From: Eledone cirrhosa
Taxonomy: Eukaryota > Mollusca > Cephalopoda > Octopoda > Eledonidae
Length of the DNA stretch: 64,000 nucleotides
Direction of reading: 5' to 3'
NCBI GenBank assembly: GCA_964016885.1
Contig: OZ024740.1
Coordinates: 6,585,450 to 6,649,449 of the forward strand
The notes below the pieces were generated by a model, which was not told the origin of the DNA, did not search any database, and was given only the letters and a program-made list of their open reading frames with translations. Numbering within the stretch: the first letter of the stretch is position 1; the number at the start of each line of letters is the position of its first letter. A program made the position numbers and the translations under genes. Shown piece after piece: positions 39,151 through 54,000 of the stretch.

Positions 39151-41266
39151 TTGGTAGAGTGTCTGACACAATGCTAGGGTGGTGGATTGGCAGTATTGTT
39201 AGAGGGGCTAACACCATGTTAGGTGGTGGATTGGCAGTATTTGTAGAGGGTCTGACACAATGCTAGGGTTGTGGATTGGCAGTATTGGTAGAGGGGCTGA
39301 CACCATTTTAGGTGGTGGATTGGCAGTATTGGTAGATGGTCAGACGCCATGGGTGGTGGATTGGCATTATTGGTAGAGGGTCTGACACCATGTTAGGGTG
39401 GTGGATTGGCAGTATAGGTAGAGGGTCTGACACAATGCTAGGGTGGCGGATTGGCATTATTGGTAGAGGGTCTGACACCATGTTAGGTGGTGGATTGGCA
39501 GTATTGGTAGAGGGTCTGACACAATGCTAGGGTGGTGGATTGGCAGTATTGGTAAAGGGGCTGACAACATGTTAGGTGGTGGATTGGCAGTATTGGTAGA
39601 GGGTCTGACACAATGCTAGGGTGGTGGATTGGCAGTATTGTAGAGGGTCTGACACAATGCTAGGTTGGTGGATTGGCAGTATTGGTAGAGGGTCTGACAC
39701 CATGTTAGGGTGGTGGATTGGTAGTATTGGTAGTGGGTCTGACACCATGGTAGGGGTGGATTGGTAGTATAAGTAGAGGGTCTGACACCATGTTAGGTGG
39801 TGGATTGGCAGTATTGGTAGAGGGTCTGACACCATGTTAGGTGGTGGATTGGTAGTATTGGTAGAGTGTCTGACACAATGCTAGGGTGGCGGATTGGCAG
39901 TATTGGTAGAGGGTCTGACACCATGTTAGGGTGGCGGATTGGCAGTATTGGTAGAGGGTCTGACACCATGTTAGGGTGGTGGATTGGCAGTATTGGTAGA
40001 GGGTCTGACACCGTGTTAGGGTGGTGGATTGGTAGTATTGGTAGAGGGTCTGACACCATGTTAGGTGTTGGATTGGTAGTATTGGTAGAGGGTCTGACAC
40101 CATGTTAGTTAGTGGATTGGCAGTATTGGTAGAGGGTCTGACACCATTTTACGGTGGCGGATTGGCAGTATTTGTAGAGGGTCTGACACCATGTTAGGGT
40201 GGTGGATTGGCAGTATTGGTAGCGGGTCTGACACCATGTTAGGTGGTGGATTGGCAGTATTGGTAGGGGGTCTGACACCATTTTACGGTGGCGGATTGGC
40301 AGTATTTGTAGAGGGTCTGACACCATGTTAGGGTGGCAGATTGGCAGTATTGGTAGGGGGTCTGACGCCATGTTAGGGTGGTGGATTGGTAGTAACAGGT
40401 AGAGGGTCTGACACCATGGTAGGGTTGTGGATTGGCAGTATAGGTAGAGGGTCTGACACCATGTTAGGGTGGCGGATTGGCAGTATTGGTAGAGGGTCTG
40501 ACACCATGCTAGGGTGGTGGATTGGCAGTATTGGTAGAGGGTCTGACACCATGTTAGGTGGGGGATTGGCAGTATTGGTAGAGGGTCTGACACCATGGTA
40601 GAGTGGTAGATTGGCAGTATTGTTAGAGGGTCTGACACAATGCTAGGGTGGTGGATTGGCAGTATTGGTAGAGGGGCTGACACCATGTTAGGTGGTGGAT
40701 TGGCAGTATTGGTAGAGGGTTTGACACAATGCTAGGGTGGTGGATTGGCAGTATAGTTAGAGGGTCTGACACCATGTTAGGGTGGTGGATTGGCAGTATT
40801 GGTAGAGGGTCTGACACCATGGTAGGGGTGGATTGGTAGTATAGGTAGAGGGTCTGACACAATGCTAGGGTGGCGGATTGGCAGTATTGGTAGAGGGTCT
40901 GACACCATGTTAGGGTGGTGGATTGGCAGTATTGTTAGAGGGTCTGACACCATGTTAGGGTGGCGGATTGGCAGTATTGGTAGAGGGTCTGACACCATGT
41001 TAGGGTGGTGGATTGGTAGTACAGGTAGAGGGTCTGACACCATCTTAGGTGGTGGATTGGTAGTATTGGTAGAGGGTCTGACACCATGTTAGGGTGGCGG
41101 ATTGGCAGTATTGGTAGAGGGTCTGACACCAAGCTAGGGTGGTGGATTGGCAGTATTGGTAGAGGGTCTGACACCAAGTTAGGTGGTGGATTGGCAGTAT
41201 TGGTAGAGGGTCTGACACAACGCTAGGGTGGCGGATTAGCAGTATTGGTAGAGGGTCTGACACCAT
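33960..41266 (+). repeat. 3.6-3.96-kb tandem duplication
   Basis: Sequence from about 33,960 to 37,305 is repeated from about 37,564 to 41,266. The offset is 3,604 bp up to about 35.39 kb. The first copy then carries a deletion joining CATCTTAGGTC to GGATTGGCAG near 35,395, where the second copy keeps the full units. The offset becomes 3,826 near 35.8 kb and 3,961 from about 36.45 kb, where the second copy gained three monomers. The second copy also has the odd GGTAGTAACAGG at about 40,387 in place of GTATAGG. The copies end together at the CATATTAGGTGG unit, after which they enter different blocks. Confidence 0.85.
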
Positions 41267-41267
41267 A

Positions 41268-44200
41268 TTAGGTGGTGGATTGGTAGTATTGGTAGAGGGT
41301 CTGACACCATGTTAGGTGGTGGATTGGCAGTATTGGTAGCGGGTCTGACACCATGTTAGAGTGGTGGATTAGTAGTATAGGTAGAGGGTCTGACACCATG
41401 GTAGGGTTGTGGATTGGCAGTATAGGTAGAGGGTCTGACACCATGTTAGGGTGGCGGATTGGCAGTATTGGTAGAGGGTCTGACACCATGCTAGGGTGGT
41501 GGATTGGCAGTATTGGTAGAGGGTCTGACACCATGTTAGGGTGGTGGATTGGCAGTATTGGTAGAGGGTCTGCCACCATGCTAGGGTGGTGGATTGGCAG
41601 TATTGGTAGAGGGTCTGACACCATGTTAGGGTGGTGGATTGGCAGTATTGGTAGAGGGTCTGACATCATGCTAGGTGGTGGATTGTTAGTATTGGTAGAG
41701 GGTCTGACACCATGTTAGGTGGTGGATTGGCAGTATAGGTAGAGGTTCTGACACAATGCTAGGGTGGCGGATTGGCAGTATTGGTAGAGGGTCTGACACC
41801 ATGTTAGGGTCGTGGATTGGCAGTATTGGTAGAGGGTCTGACACCATGTTAGGGTGGCGGATTGGCAGTATTGGTAGAGGGTCTGACACCATGTTAGGGT
41901 GGTGGATTGGCAGTATTGGTAGAGGGTCTGATACCATGTTAGGGTGGTGGATTGGTAGTATAGGTAGAGGGTCTGACACCATTGTAGGGTGGTGGATTGG
42001 CAATATTGGTAGAGATCTGACACCATGTTAGGGTGGTGGATTGGCAGTATTGGTAGAGGGTCTGACACCATGTTAGGCTGGAGGATTGGCAGTATTGGTA
42101 GAGGGTCTGACACCATGGTAGGGTGGTGGATTGGCAGTATTGTTAGAGGTTCTGGCACCATGTTAGGTGGTGGATTGGCAGTATTGGTAGAGGGTCTGAC
42201 ACCATGTTAGGGTGGTGGATTGGCAGTATTGTTAGAGGGTCTAACACCATGTTAGGGTGGTGGATGGTAGTATAGGTAGAGGGTCTGACACCATGTTAGG
42301 TGGTGGATTGGCAGTATTGGTAGAGGGCCTGACACAATGCTAGGGTGGTGGATTGGCAGTATTGTTAGAGGGGCTAACACCATGTTAGGTGGTGGATTGG
42401 CAGTATTGGTAGAGGGTCTGACACCATGTTAGGTGGTGGATTAGCAGTATTGGTAGATGGTTAGACGCCATGGGTGGTGGATTGGTAGTATTGGTAGAGG
42501 ATCTGACACCATGGTAGGGGGTGGATTGGTAGTATAGGTAGAGGGTCTGACACCATTGTAGGGTGGCAGATTGGCAGTATTGGTAGAGGGTCTGACACAA
42601 TGTTAGGGTGGTGGATTGGCAGTATTGGTAGAGGGTCTGACATCATGTTAGGGTGGTGGATTGGTAGTATAGGTAGAGGTTTTGACACCATTGTAGGGTG
42701 GTGGATTGGCAATATTGGTAGAGGGTCTAACACCATGTTAGGGTGGCGGATTGGCAGTATTGGTAGAGGGTCTGACACCATGTTAGGGTGGAGGATTGGC
42801 AATATTGGTAGAGCTTCTGACACCATGGTAGGTGGTGGATTGGCAGTGTTTATAGAGGGTCTGACACCATGGTAGGCTGGTGGATTGGTAGTATTGGTAG
42901 AGGGTCTGACACCATGTTAGGGTGGTGGAGTGGTAGTATAGGTAGAGGGTCTGACACCATCTTAGGTGGTGGATTTGTAGTATTGGTAGAGGGTCTGACA
43001 CCATCTTAGGTGGTGGATTGGCAGTATTGGTAGAGGGTCTGACACAATGCTAGGGTGGTGGATTGGCAGTATTGTTAGAGGGGCTAACACCATGTTAGGT
43101 GGTGGATTGGCAGTATTTGTAGAGGGTCTGACACAATGCTAGGGTTGTGGATTGGCAGTATTGGTAGAGGGGCTGACACCATTTTAGGTGGTGGATTGGC
43201 AGTATTGGTAGAGGGTCTAACACCATGTTAGGGTGGTGGATGGTAGTATAGGTAGAGGGTCTGACACCATGTTAGGGTGGTGGATTGGCAGTATTGGTAG
43301 AGGGTCTAACACCATGTTAGGGTGGTGGATGGTAGTATAGGTAGAGGGTCTGACACCATGTTAGGTGGTGGATTGGCAGTATTGGTAGAGGGCCTGACAC
43401 AATGCTAGGGTGGTGGATTGGCAGTATTGGTAGAGGGTCTGACACCATGTTAGGTGGTGGATTAGCAGTACTGGTAGATGGTCAGACGCCATGGGTGGTG
43501 GATTGGCAGCATTGGTAGAGGGTCTGACACCATGTTAGGGTGGTGGTTTGGTAGTATTGGTAGAGGGTCTGACACCATGGTAGGGGGTGGATTGGTAGTA
43601 TAGGTAGAGGGTCTGACACTATGCTAGGGTGGCGGATTGGCAGTATTGGTAGAGGGTCTGACACCATGTTAGGGTGGTGGATTGGCAGTATTGGTAGAGG
43701 GTCTGATATCATGTTAGGGTGGTTGATTGGTAGTATAGGTAGAGGGTCTGACACCATGGTAGGGTGGCAGATTGGCAGTATTGGTAGAGGGTCTGACACA
43801 ATGTTAGGGTGGTGGATTGGCAGTATTGGTAGAGGGTCTGACATCATGTTAGGGTGGTGGATTGGTAGTATAGGTAGAGGTTTTGACACCATTGTAGGGT
43901 GGTGGATTGGCAATATTGGTAGAGGGTCTCACACCATGTTAGGGTGGCGGATTGGCAGTATTGGTAGAGGGTCTGACACCATGTTAGGGTGGAGGATTGG
44001 CAATATTGGTAGAGGTTCTGACACCATGGTAGGTGTTGGATTGGAAGTGTTTATAGAGGGTCTGACACCATGGTAGGCTGGTGGATTGGTAGTATTGGTA
44101 GAGGGTCTGACACCATGTTAGGGTGGTGGAGTGGTAGTATAGGTAGAGGGTCTGACACCATCTTAGGTGATGGATTGGTAGTATTGGTAGATCGTCTGAC

Positions 44201-45009
44201 ACCATGTTAGAGTGGTGGATTGGTAGTATAGGTAGAGGGTCTGACACCATCTTAGGTGGTGGATTGGTAGTATTGGTAGAGGGTCTGACACCATCTTAGG
44301 TGGTGGATTGGCAGTATTGGTAGAGGGTCTGACACAATGCTAGGGTGGTGGATTGGCAGTATTGTTAGAGGGGCTAACACCATGTTAGGTGGTGGATTGG
44401 CAGTATTTGTAGAGGGTCTGACACAATGCTAGGGTTGTGGATTGGCAGTATTGGTAGAGGGGCTGACACCATTTTAGGTGGTGGATTGGCAGTATTGGTA
44501 GAGGGTCAGACGCCATGGGTGGTGGATTGGCATTATTGGTAGAGGGTCTGACACCATGTTAGGGTGGTGGATTGGCAGTATAGGTAGAGGGTCTGACACC
44601 ATGTTAGGGTGGTGGATTGGTAGTATAGGTAGAGGGTCTGACACAATGCTAGGGTGGCGGATTGGCAGTATTGGTAGAGGGTCTGACACCATGTTAGGGT
44701 GGTGGATTTGCAGTATTGGTAGAGGGTCTGACACCATTTTAGGGTGGTGGATTGGCAGTATTGGTAGAGGGTCTGACATCATGTTAGGGTGGTGGATTGG
44801 TAGTATAGGTAGAGGGTCTGACACCATGGTAGGTGATGGATTGGTAGTTTTGGTAGAGGGTCTGACACCATGTTAGGTGGTGGATTGGTAGTATTAGTAG
44901 AGGGTCTGACACCATGTTAGGTGGTGGATTTGTAGTATTGGTAGAGGGTCTGACACCATGGTAGGGTGGTGGATTGGCAGTATAGGTAGAGGGTCTGACA
45001 CCATGTTAG
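41268..45009 (+). repeat. Mosaic of shortened higher-order blocks
   Basis: This stretch links the 33.9-41.3 kb duplication to the right arm. It begins with the GTAGCGGGTC/GTTAGAGTGG/GTCTGCCACC block (41.33-41.7 kb). It continues through an AGATCT marker at 42,013 and then abbreviated versions of the GATATC block: near 42.54-42.9 kb the GATATC unit itself is missing, and at 43,705 it is present but lacks neighbouring units. From about 44.0 kb it follows the 16.97-18.0 kb order at an offset of 26,964-27,052 bp. A short local repeat of the GTCTAACACC unit plus the GGATGGTAG unit (lacking one T) occurs at 43.2-43.35 kb. It holds no non-satellite sequence. Confidence 0.75.
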
Positions 45010-48000
45010 TGTGGTGGATTGGCAGTATAGGTAGAGGGTCTGACACCATGTTAGGGTGGTGGATTGGCAGTATTGGTAGAGGGTCTGATACCATGCTAGG
45101 TGGTGGATTGTTAGTATTGGTAGAGGGTCTGACACCATGTTAGGTGGTGGATTGGCAGTATAGGTAGAGGGTCTGACACCATGTTAGGGTGGTGAATTGG
45201 CAGTATTGGTAGAGGGTCTGACACCATGTTAGGGTGGCGGATTGGCAGTATTGGTTGAGGGTCTGACACCATGTTAGGGTGGCGGATTGGCAGTATTGGT
45301 AGAGGTTCTGACACCATGTTAGGGTGGTGGATTGGCAGTATTGGTAGAGGGTCTGATACCATGTTAGGGTGGTGGATTGGTAGTATAGGTAGTGGGTCTG
45401 ACACGATTGTAGGGTGGTGGATTGGCAATATTGGTAGAGATCTGACACCATGTTAGGTGGTGGATTGGTAGTATTGGTAGAGGGTCTGACACCATGGTAG
45501 GTGGTGGATTGGTAGTATTGGTAGAGGGTCTGACACCATGTTAGGTGGTGGATTGGTAGTATTGGTAGAGGGTCTGACACCATGTTAGGGTGGAGGATTG
45601 GCAGTATTGGTAGAGGGTCTGACACCATGGTAGAGTGGTGGATTGGCAGTATTGTTAGAGGGTCTGGCACCATGTTAGGTGGTGGATTGGCAGTATTGGT
45701 AGAGGGTCAGACGCCATGGGTGGTGGATTGGCAGTATTGGTAGAGGGTCTGACACCATGTTAGGGTGGTGGATTGGTAGTATTGGTAGAGGGTCTGACAC
45801 CATGGTAGGGGGTGGATTGGTAGTATAGGTAGAGGGTCTGACACAATGCTAGGGTGGCGGATTGGCAGTATTGGTAGAGGGTCTGACACCATGTTAGGGT
45901 GGTGGATTGGCAGTATTGGTAGAGAGTCTGACACCATTTTAGGGTGGCAGATTTGCAGTATTGGTAGAGGGTCTGACACCATGTTAGGGTGGTGGATTGG
46001 CAGTATTGGTAGAGGGTCTGATACCATGTTAGGGTGGTGGATTGGCAGTATTGGTAGAGGGTCTGACACCATGTTATGGTGGCGGATTGGCAGTATTGGT
46101 AGAGGGTCTGACACCATGTTACGGTGGTGGATTGGCAGTATTGGTAGAGGGTCTGACATCATGTTAGGGTGGTGGATTGGTAGTATAGGTAGAGGGTCTG
46201 ACACCATGGTGGTGGTGGATTGGTAGTATTAGTAGAGGGTCTGACACCATGTTAGGTGGTGGATTGGTAGTATTGGTAGAGGGTCTGACACCATGGTAGG
46301 TGGTGGATTGGTAGTATTGGTAGAGGGTCTGACACCATGTTAGGTGGTGTATTGGTAGTATTGGTAGAGGGTCTGACACCATGTTAGGGTGGAGGATTGG
46401 CAGTATTGGGAGAGGGTCTGACACCATGTTAGGGTTGTGGATTGGCAGTATTGGTAGAGGGTCTGACACCATGTTAAGGTGGCAGATTGGCAGTATTGGT
46501 AGAGGGTCTGACACGATGTTAGGGTGGTGGATTGGCAGTATTGGTAGAGGGTCTGACATCATGTTAGGGTGGTGGATTGGTAGTATAGGTAGAGATTCTG
46601 ACACCAAGGTAGGGTGGTGGATTGGCAATATTGGTAGAGGGTCTCACACCATGTTAGGGTGGCGGATTGGCAGTATTGGTAGAGGTTCTGACACCTTGTT
46701 AAGGTGGAGGATTGGCAATATTGGTATAGGGTCTGACACCATGGTAGGAGGTGGATTGGCAGTGTTTGTAGAGGGTCTGACACCATGGTAGAGTGGTAGA
46801 TTGGTAGTATTGGTAGAGGGTCTGACACCATGTTAGGGTGGTGGAGTGGTAGTATAGATAGAGGGTCTGACACCATCTTAGGTGGAGGATTGGTAGTATT
46901 GGTAGATCCTCTGAAACCATGTTAGGGTGGTGGAGTGGTAGTATAGGTAGAGGGTCTGACACCATCTTAGGTGGTGGATTGGTAGTATTGGTAGAGGGTC
47001 TGACACCATGTTAGGTGGTGGATTGGCAGTATTGGTAGAGGGTCTGACACAATGCTAGGGTGGTGGATTGGCAGTATTGTTAGAGGGGCTAACACCATGT
47101 TAGGTGGTGGATTGGCAGTATTGGTAGAGGGTCTGACACAATGCTAGGGTTGTGGATTGGCAGTATCGGTAGAGGGTCTGACACCATGTTAGGGTGGTGG
47201 ATTGGCAGTATAGGTAGAGGGTCTGACACCATGTTAGGGTGGTGGATTGGTAGTATTGGTAGAGGGTCTGACACATGGTAGGGGGTGGATTGGTAGTATA
47301 GGTAGAGGGTCTGAAACAATGCTAGGGTGGCGGATTGGCAGTATTGGTAGAGGGTCAGACACCATGTTAGGGTGGTGGATTTGCAGTATTGGTAGAGGGT
47401 CTGACACCATTTTAGGGTGGCGGATTGGCAGTATTGGTAGAGAGTCTGATAACCTTGTTAGGGTGGTGGATTGGCAGTATTGGTAGAGGGTCTGATACCA
47501 TGTTAGGGTGGTGAATTGGCAGTATTGGTAGAGGGTCTGACACAATGTTAGGGTGGTGGATTGGCAGTATTGATAGAGGGTCTGATACCATGTTAGGGTG
47601 GTGGATGGGCAGTATTGGTAGAAGGTCTCACATTATTTTAGGGTGGTGGATTGGTAGTATAGGTAGAGGGTCTGACACCATGGTAGGGTGGTGGATTGGC
47701 AATAATGGTAGAGGGTCTGACACCATGTTAGGTGGTGGATTGGTAGTATTAGTAGAGGGTCTGACACCATGGTAGGTGGTGGATTGGCAGTATTGGTAGA
47801 GGGTCTGACACCATGGTAGGGTGGTGGATTGGAAGTATTGATAGAGGGTCTGACACCATGTTATGTGGTGGATTGGTAGTATTGGTAGAGGGTCTGACAC
47901 CATGTTAGGGTGGAGGATTGGCAGTATTTGTAGAGGGTCTGACACCATGGTAGGGTGGTGGATTGGAAGTATTGATAGAGGGTCTGACACCATGTTATGT

Positions 48001-51000
48001 GGTGGATTGGTAGTATTGGTAGAGGGTCTGACACCATGTTAGGGTGGAGGATTGGCAGTATTTGTAGAGGGTCTGACACCATGGTAGGGTGGTGGATTGG
48101 AAGTATTGATAGAGGGTCTGACACCATGTTAGGCGGTGGATTGGCAGTATTGGTAGAGGGTCAGACGCCATGGGTGGTGGATTGGCAGTATTAGTAGAGG
48201 TTCTGACACCATGTTAGGGTGGTGGACTGGTAGTATAGTTAGAGGGTCCGACACAATGTTAGGTGGTGGATTGGCAGTATTGGTAGAGGGTCTGACACCA
48301 TGTTAGGTGGTGGATTGGTAGTATTGGTAGAGGGTCTGACACCATGTTAGGTGGTGGATTGGCAGTATTGGTAGAGGGTCTGACACCATGTTAGGGTGGT
48401 GGATTGGCAGTATTGGTAGAGGGTCTGACACCATTTTACGGTGGCGGATTGGCAGTATTGGTAGAGGGTCTGACACCATGTTAGGGTGGTGGATTGGCAG
48501 TATTGGTAGCGGGTCTGACACCATGCTAGGGTGGTGGATTGGCAGTATTGTTAGAGGGTCTGACACCATGTTAGGTGGGGGATTGGCAGTATTGGTAGAG
48601 GGTCTGACACCATGGTAGAGTGGTAGATTGGCAGTATTGGTAGAGGGTCTGACACAATGCTAGGGTGGTGGATTGGCAGTAATGGTAGAGGGGCTGACAC
48701 CATGTTAGGTGGTGGATTGGCAGTATTGGTAGAGGGTTTGACACAATGCTAGGGTGGTGGATTGGCAGTATAGTTAGAGGGTCTGACACCATGTTAGGGT
48801 GGTGGATTGGTAGTATTGGTAGAGGGTCTGACACCATGGTAGGGGTGGATTGGTAGTATAGGTAGAGGGTCTGACACAATGCTAGGGTGGCGGATTGGCA
48901 GTATTGGTAGAGGGTCTGACACCATGTTAGGGTGGTGGATTGGCAGTATTGGTAGAGGGTCTGACACCATGTTAGGGTGGCGGATTGGCAGTATTGGTAG
49001 AGGGTCTGACACCATGTTAGGGTGGTGGATTTGCAGTATTGGTAGAGGGTCTGATACCATGTTAGGTGGTGGATTGGCAGTATTGGTAGAGGGTCTGACA
49101 CCATGTTATGTGGCGGATTGGCAGTATTGGTAGAGGGTCTGACACCATGTTAGGGTGGTGGATTGGCAGTATTGGTAGAGGGTCTGACACCATGTTAGGG
49201 TGGTGGATTGGCAGTATAGGTAGAGGGTCTGACACCATGTTAGGGTGGTGGATTGGTAGTATAGGTAGAGGGTCTGACACAATGCTAGGGTGGCGGATTG
49301 GCAGTATTGGTAGAGGGTCTGACACCATGTTAGGTGGTGGATTGGCAGTATTGGTAGAGGGTCTGACACCATGTTAGGGTGGTGGATTGGCAGTATTGGT
49401 AGCGGGTCTGACACCATGTTAGAGTGGTGGATTAGTAGTATAGGTAGAGGGTCTGACACCATGGTAGGGTGGTGGATTGGCAGTATAGGTAGAGGGTCTG
49501 ACACCATGTTAGGGTGGCGGATTGGCAGTATTGGTAGAGGGTCTGACACCATGCTAGGGTGGTGGATTGGCAGTATTGGTAGAGGGTCTGACACCATGTT
49601 AGGGTGGTGGATTGGCAGTATTGGTAGAGGGTCTGCCACCATGCTAGGGTGGTGGATTGGCAGTATTGGTAGAGGGTCTGACACCATGTTAGGGTGGTGG
49701 ATTGGCAGTATTGGTAGAGGGTCTGACATCATGCTAGGTGGTGGATTGTTAGTATTGGTAGAGGGTCTGACACCATGTTAGGTGGTGGATTGGCAGTATA
49801 GGTAGAGGTTCTGACACAATGCTAGGGTGGCGGATTGGCAGTATTGGTAGAGGGTCTGACACAATGCTAGGGTGGCGGATTAGCAGTATTGGTAGAGGGT
49901 CTGACACCATATTAGGTGGTGGATTGGTAGTATTGGTAGAGGGTCTGACACCATGTTAGGTGGTGGATTGGCAGTATTGGTAGAGGGTCTGACACCATGT
50001 TAGGGTGGTGGATTGGCAGTATTGGTAGCGGGTCTGACACCATGTTAGAGTGGTGGATTAGTAGTATAGGTAGAGGGTCTGACACCATGGTAGGGTGGTG
50101 GATTGGCAGTATAGGTAGAGGGTCTGACACCATGTTAGGGTGGCGGATTGGCAGTATTGGTAGAGGGTCTGACACCATGCTAGGGTGGTGGATTGGCAGT
50201 ATTGGTAGAGGGTCTGACACCATGTTAGGGTGGTGGATTGGCAGTATTGGTAGAGGGTCTGCCACCATGCTAGGGTGGTGGATTGGCAGTATTGGTAGAG
50301 GGTCTGACACCATGTTAGGGTGGTGGATTGGCAGTATTGTTAGAGGGTCTGACATCATGTTAGGTGGTGGATTGTTAGTATTGGTAGAGGGTCTGACACC
50401 ATGTTAGGTGGTGGATTGGCAGTATAGGTAGAGGTTCTGACACAATGCTAGGGTGGCGGATTGGCAGTATTGGTAGAGGGTCTGACACCATGTTAGGGTG
50501 GTGGATTGGTAGTATAGGTAGAGGGTCTGACACCATTGTAGGGTGGTGGATTGGCAGTATTGGTAGAGGGTCTGATACCATGTTAGGGTGGTGGATTGGC
50601 AGTATTGGTAGAGGGTCTGACACCATTGTAGGGTGGTGGATTGGCAGTATTGTTAGAGGTTCTGGCACCATGTTAGGTGGTGGATTGGCAGTATTGGTAG
50701 AGGGTCTGACACCATGTTAGGGTGGTGGATTGGCAGTATTGGTAGAGGGTCTGACACCATGGTAGGGGGTGGATTGGTAGTATAGGTAGAGGGTCTGACA
50801 CAATGCTAGGGTGGCGGATTGGCAGTATTGGTAGAGGGTCTGACACCATGTTAGGGTGGTGGATTGGCAGTATTGGTAGAGGGTCTGATACCATGTTAGG
50901 GTGGTGGATTGGCAGTATTGGTAGAGGGTCTGACACCATGTTAGGGTAGCGGATTGGCAGTATTGGTAGAGGGTCTGACACCATGTTACGGTGGTGGATT

Positions 51001-54000
51001 GGCAGTATTGGTAGAGGGTCTGATATCATGTTAGGGTGGTTGATTGGTAGTATAGGTAGAGGGTCTGACACCATGGTAGGGTGGCAGATTGGCAGTATTG
51101 GTAGAGGGTCTGACACAATGTTAGGGTGGTGGATTGGCAGTATTGGTAGAGGGTCTGACATCATGTTAGGGTGGTGGATTGGTAGTATAGGTAGAGGTTT
51201 TGACACCATTGTAGGGTGGTGGATTGGCAATATTGGTAGAGGGTCTCACACCATGTTAGGGTGGCGGATTGGCAATATTGGTAGAGGTTCTGACACCATG
51301 GTAGGTGGTGGATTGGCAGTGTTTATAGAGGGTCTGACACCATGGTAGGCTGGTGGATTGGTAGTATTGGTAGAGGGTCTGACACCATGTTAGGGTGGTG
51401 GAGTGGTAGTATAGGCAGAGGGTCTGACACCATCTTAGGTGGTGGATTGGTAGTATTGGTAGATCGTCTGACACCATGTTAGGGTGGTGGATTGGTAGTA
51501 TAGGTAGAGGGTCTGAGACCATCTTAGGTGTTGGATTGGTAGTATTGGTAGAGGGTCTGACACCATCTTAGGTGGTGGATTGGCAGTATTGGTAGAGGGT
51601 CTGACACAATGCTAGGGTGGTGGATTGGCAGTATTGTTAGAGGGGCTAACACCATGTTAGGTGGTGGATTGGCAGTATTTGTAGAGGGTCTGACACAATG
51701 CTAGGGTTGTGGATTGGCAGTATTGGTAGAGGGGCTGACACCATTTTAGGTGGTGGATTGGCAGTATTGGTAGAGGGTCAGACGCCATGGGTGGTGGATT
51801 GGCATTATTGGTAGAGGGTCTGACACCATGTTAGGGTGGTGGATTGGCAGTATAGGTAGAGGGTCTGACACCATGTTAGGGTGGTGGATTGGTAGTATAG
51901 GTAGAGGGTCTGACACAATGCTAGGGTGGCGGATTGGCAGTATTGGTAGAGGGTCTGACACCATGTTAGGGTGGTGGATTGGTAGTATTGGTAGAGGGTC
52001 TGACACCATGGTAGGGGGTGGATTGGTAGTATAGGTAGAGGGTCTGACACAATGCTAGGGTGGCGGATTGGCAGTATTGGTAGAGGGTCTGACACCATGT
52101 TAGGGTGGTGGATTGGCAGTATTGGTAGAGGGTCTGATACCATGTTAGGGTGGTGGATTGGCAGTATTGGTAGAGGGTCTGACACCATGTTAGGGTAGCG
52201 GATTGGCAGTATTGGTAGAGGGTCTGACACAATGTTAGGGTGGTGGATTGGCAGTATTGGTAGAGGGTCTGACATCATGTTAGGGTGGTGGATTGGTAGT
52301 ATAGGTAGAGGTTTTGACACCATTGTAGGGTGGTGGATTGGCAATATTGGTAGAGGGTCTCACACCATGTTAGGGTGGGGGATTGGCAATATTGGTAGAG
52401 GTTCTGACACCATGGTAGGTGGTGGATTGGCAGTATTGGTAGAGGGTCTGACACCATGTTAGGGTGGCGGATTGGCAGTATTGGTAGAGGGTCTGACACC
52501 ATGTTAGGGTGGTGGATTTGCAGTATTGGTAGAGGGTCTGATACCATGTTAGGTGGTGGATTGGCAGTATTGGTAGAGGGTCTGACACCATGTTATGTGG
52601 CGGATTGGCAGTATTGGTAGAGGGTCTGACACCATGTTAGGGTGGTGGATTGGCAGTATTGGTAGAGGGTCTGACACCATGTTAGGGTGGTGGATTGGCA
52701 GTATAGGTAGAGGGTCTGACACCATGTTAGGGTGGTGGATTGGTAGTATAGGTAGAGGGTCTGACACAATGCTAGGGTGGCGGATTGGCAGTATTGGTAG
52801 AGGGTCTGACACCATGTTAGGTGGTGGATTGGCAGTATTGGTAGAGGGTCTGACACCATGTTAGGGTGGTGTATTGGCAGTATTGGTAGCGGGTCTGACA
52901 CCATGTTAGAGTGGTGGATTAGTAGTATAGGTAGAGGGTCTGACACCATGGTAGGGTGGTGGATTGGCAGTATAGGTAGAGGGTCTGACACCATGTTAGG
53001 GTGGCGGATTGGCAGTATTGGTAGAGGGTCTGACACCATGCTAGGGTGGTGGATTGGCAGTATTGGTAGAGGGTCTGACACCATGTTAGGGTGGTGGATT
53101 GGCAGTATTGGTAGAGGGTCTGCCACCATGCTAGGGTGGTGGATTGGCAGTATTGGTAGAGGGTCTGACACCATGTTAGGGTGGTGGATTGGCAGTATTG
53201 GTAGAGGGTCTGACATCATGCTAGGTGGTGGATTGTTAGTATTGGTAGAGGGTCTGACACCATGTTAGGTGGTGGATTGGCAGTATAGGTAGAGGTTCTG
53301 ACACAATGCTAGGGTGGCGGATTGGCAGTATTGGTAGAGGGTCTGACACCATGTTAGGGTGGTGGATTGGTAGTATAGGTAGAGGGTCTGACACCATTGT
53401 AGGGTGGTGGATTGGCAATATTGGTAGAGATCTGACACCATGTTAGGGTGGTGGATTGGCAGTATTGGTAGAGGGTCTGATACCATGTTAGGGTGGTGGA
53501 TTGGCAGTATTGGTAGAGGGTCTGAGACCATTGTAGGGTGGTGGATTGGCAGTATTGTTAGAGGTTCTGGCACCATGTTAGGTGGTGGATTGGCAGTATT
53601 GGTAGAGGGTCTGACACCATGTTAGGGTGGTGGATTGGCAGTATTGGTAGAGGGTCTGACACCATGGTAGGGGGTGGATTGGTAGTATAGGTAGAGGGTC
53701 TGACACAATGCTAGGGTGGCGGATTGGCAGTATTGGTAGAGGGTCTGACACCATGTTAGGGTGGTGGATTGGCAGTATTGGTAGAGGGTCTGATACCATG
53801 TTAGGGTGGTGGATTGGCAGTATTGGTAGAGGGTCTGACACCATGTTAGGGTAGCGGATTGGCAGTATTGGTAGAGGGTCTGACACCATGTTACGATGGT
53901 GGATTGGCAGTATTGGTAGAGGGTCTGATATCATGTTAGGGTGGTTGATTGGTAGTATAGGTAGAGGGTCTGACACCATGGTAGGGTGGCAGATTGGCAG

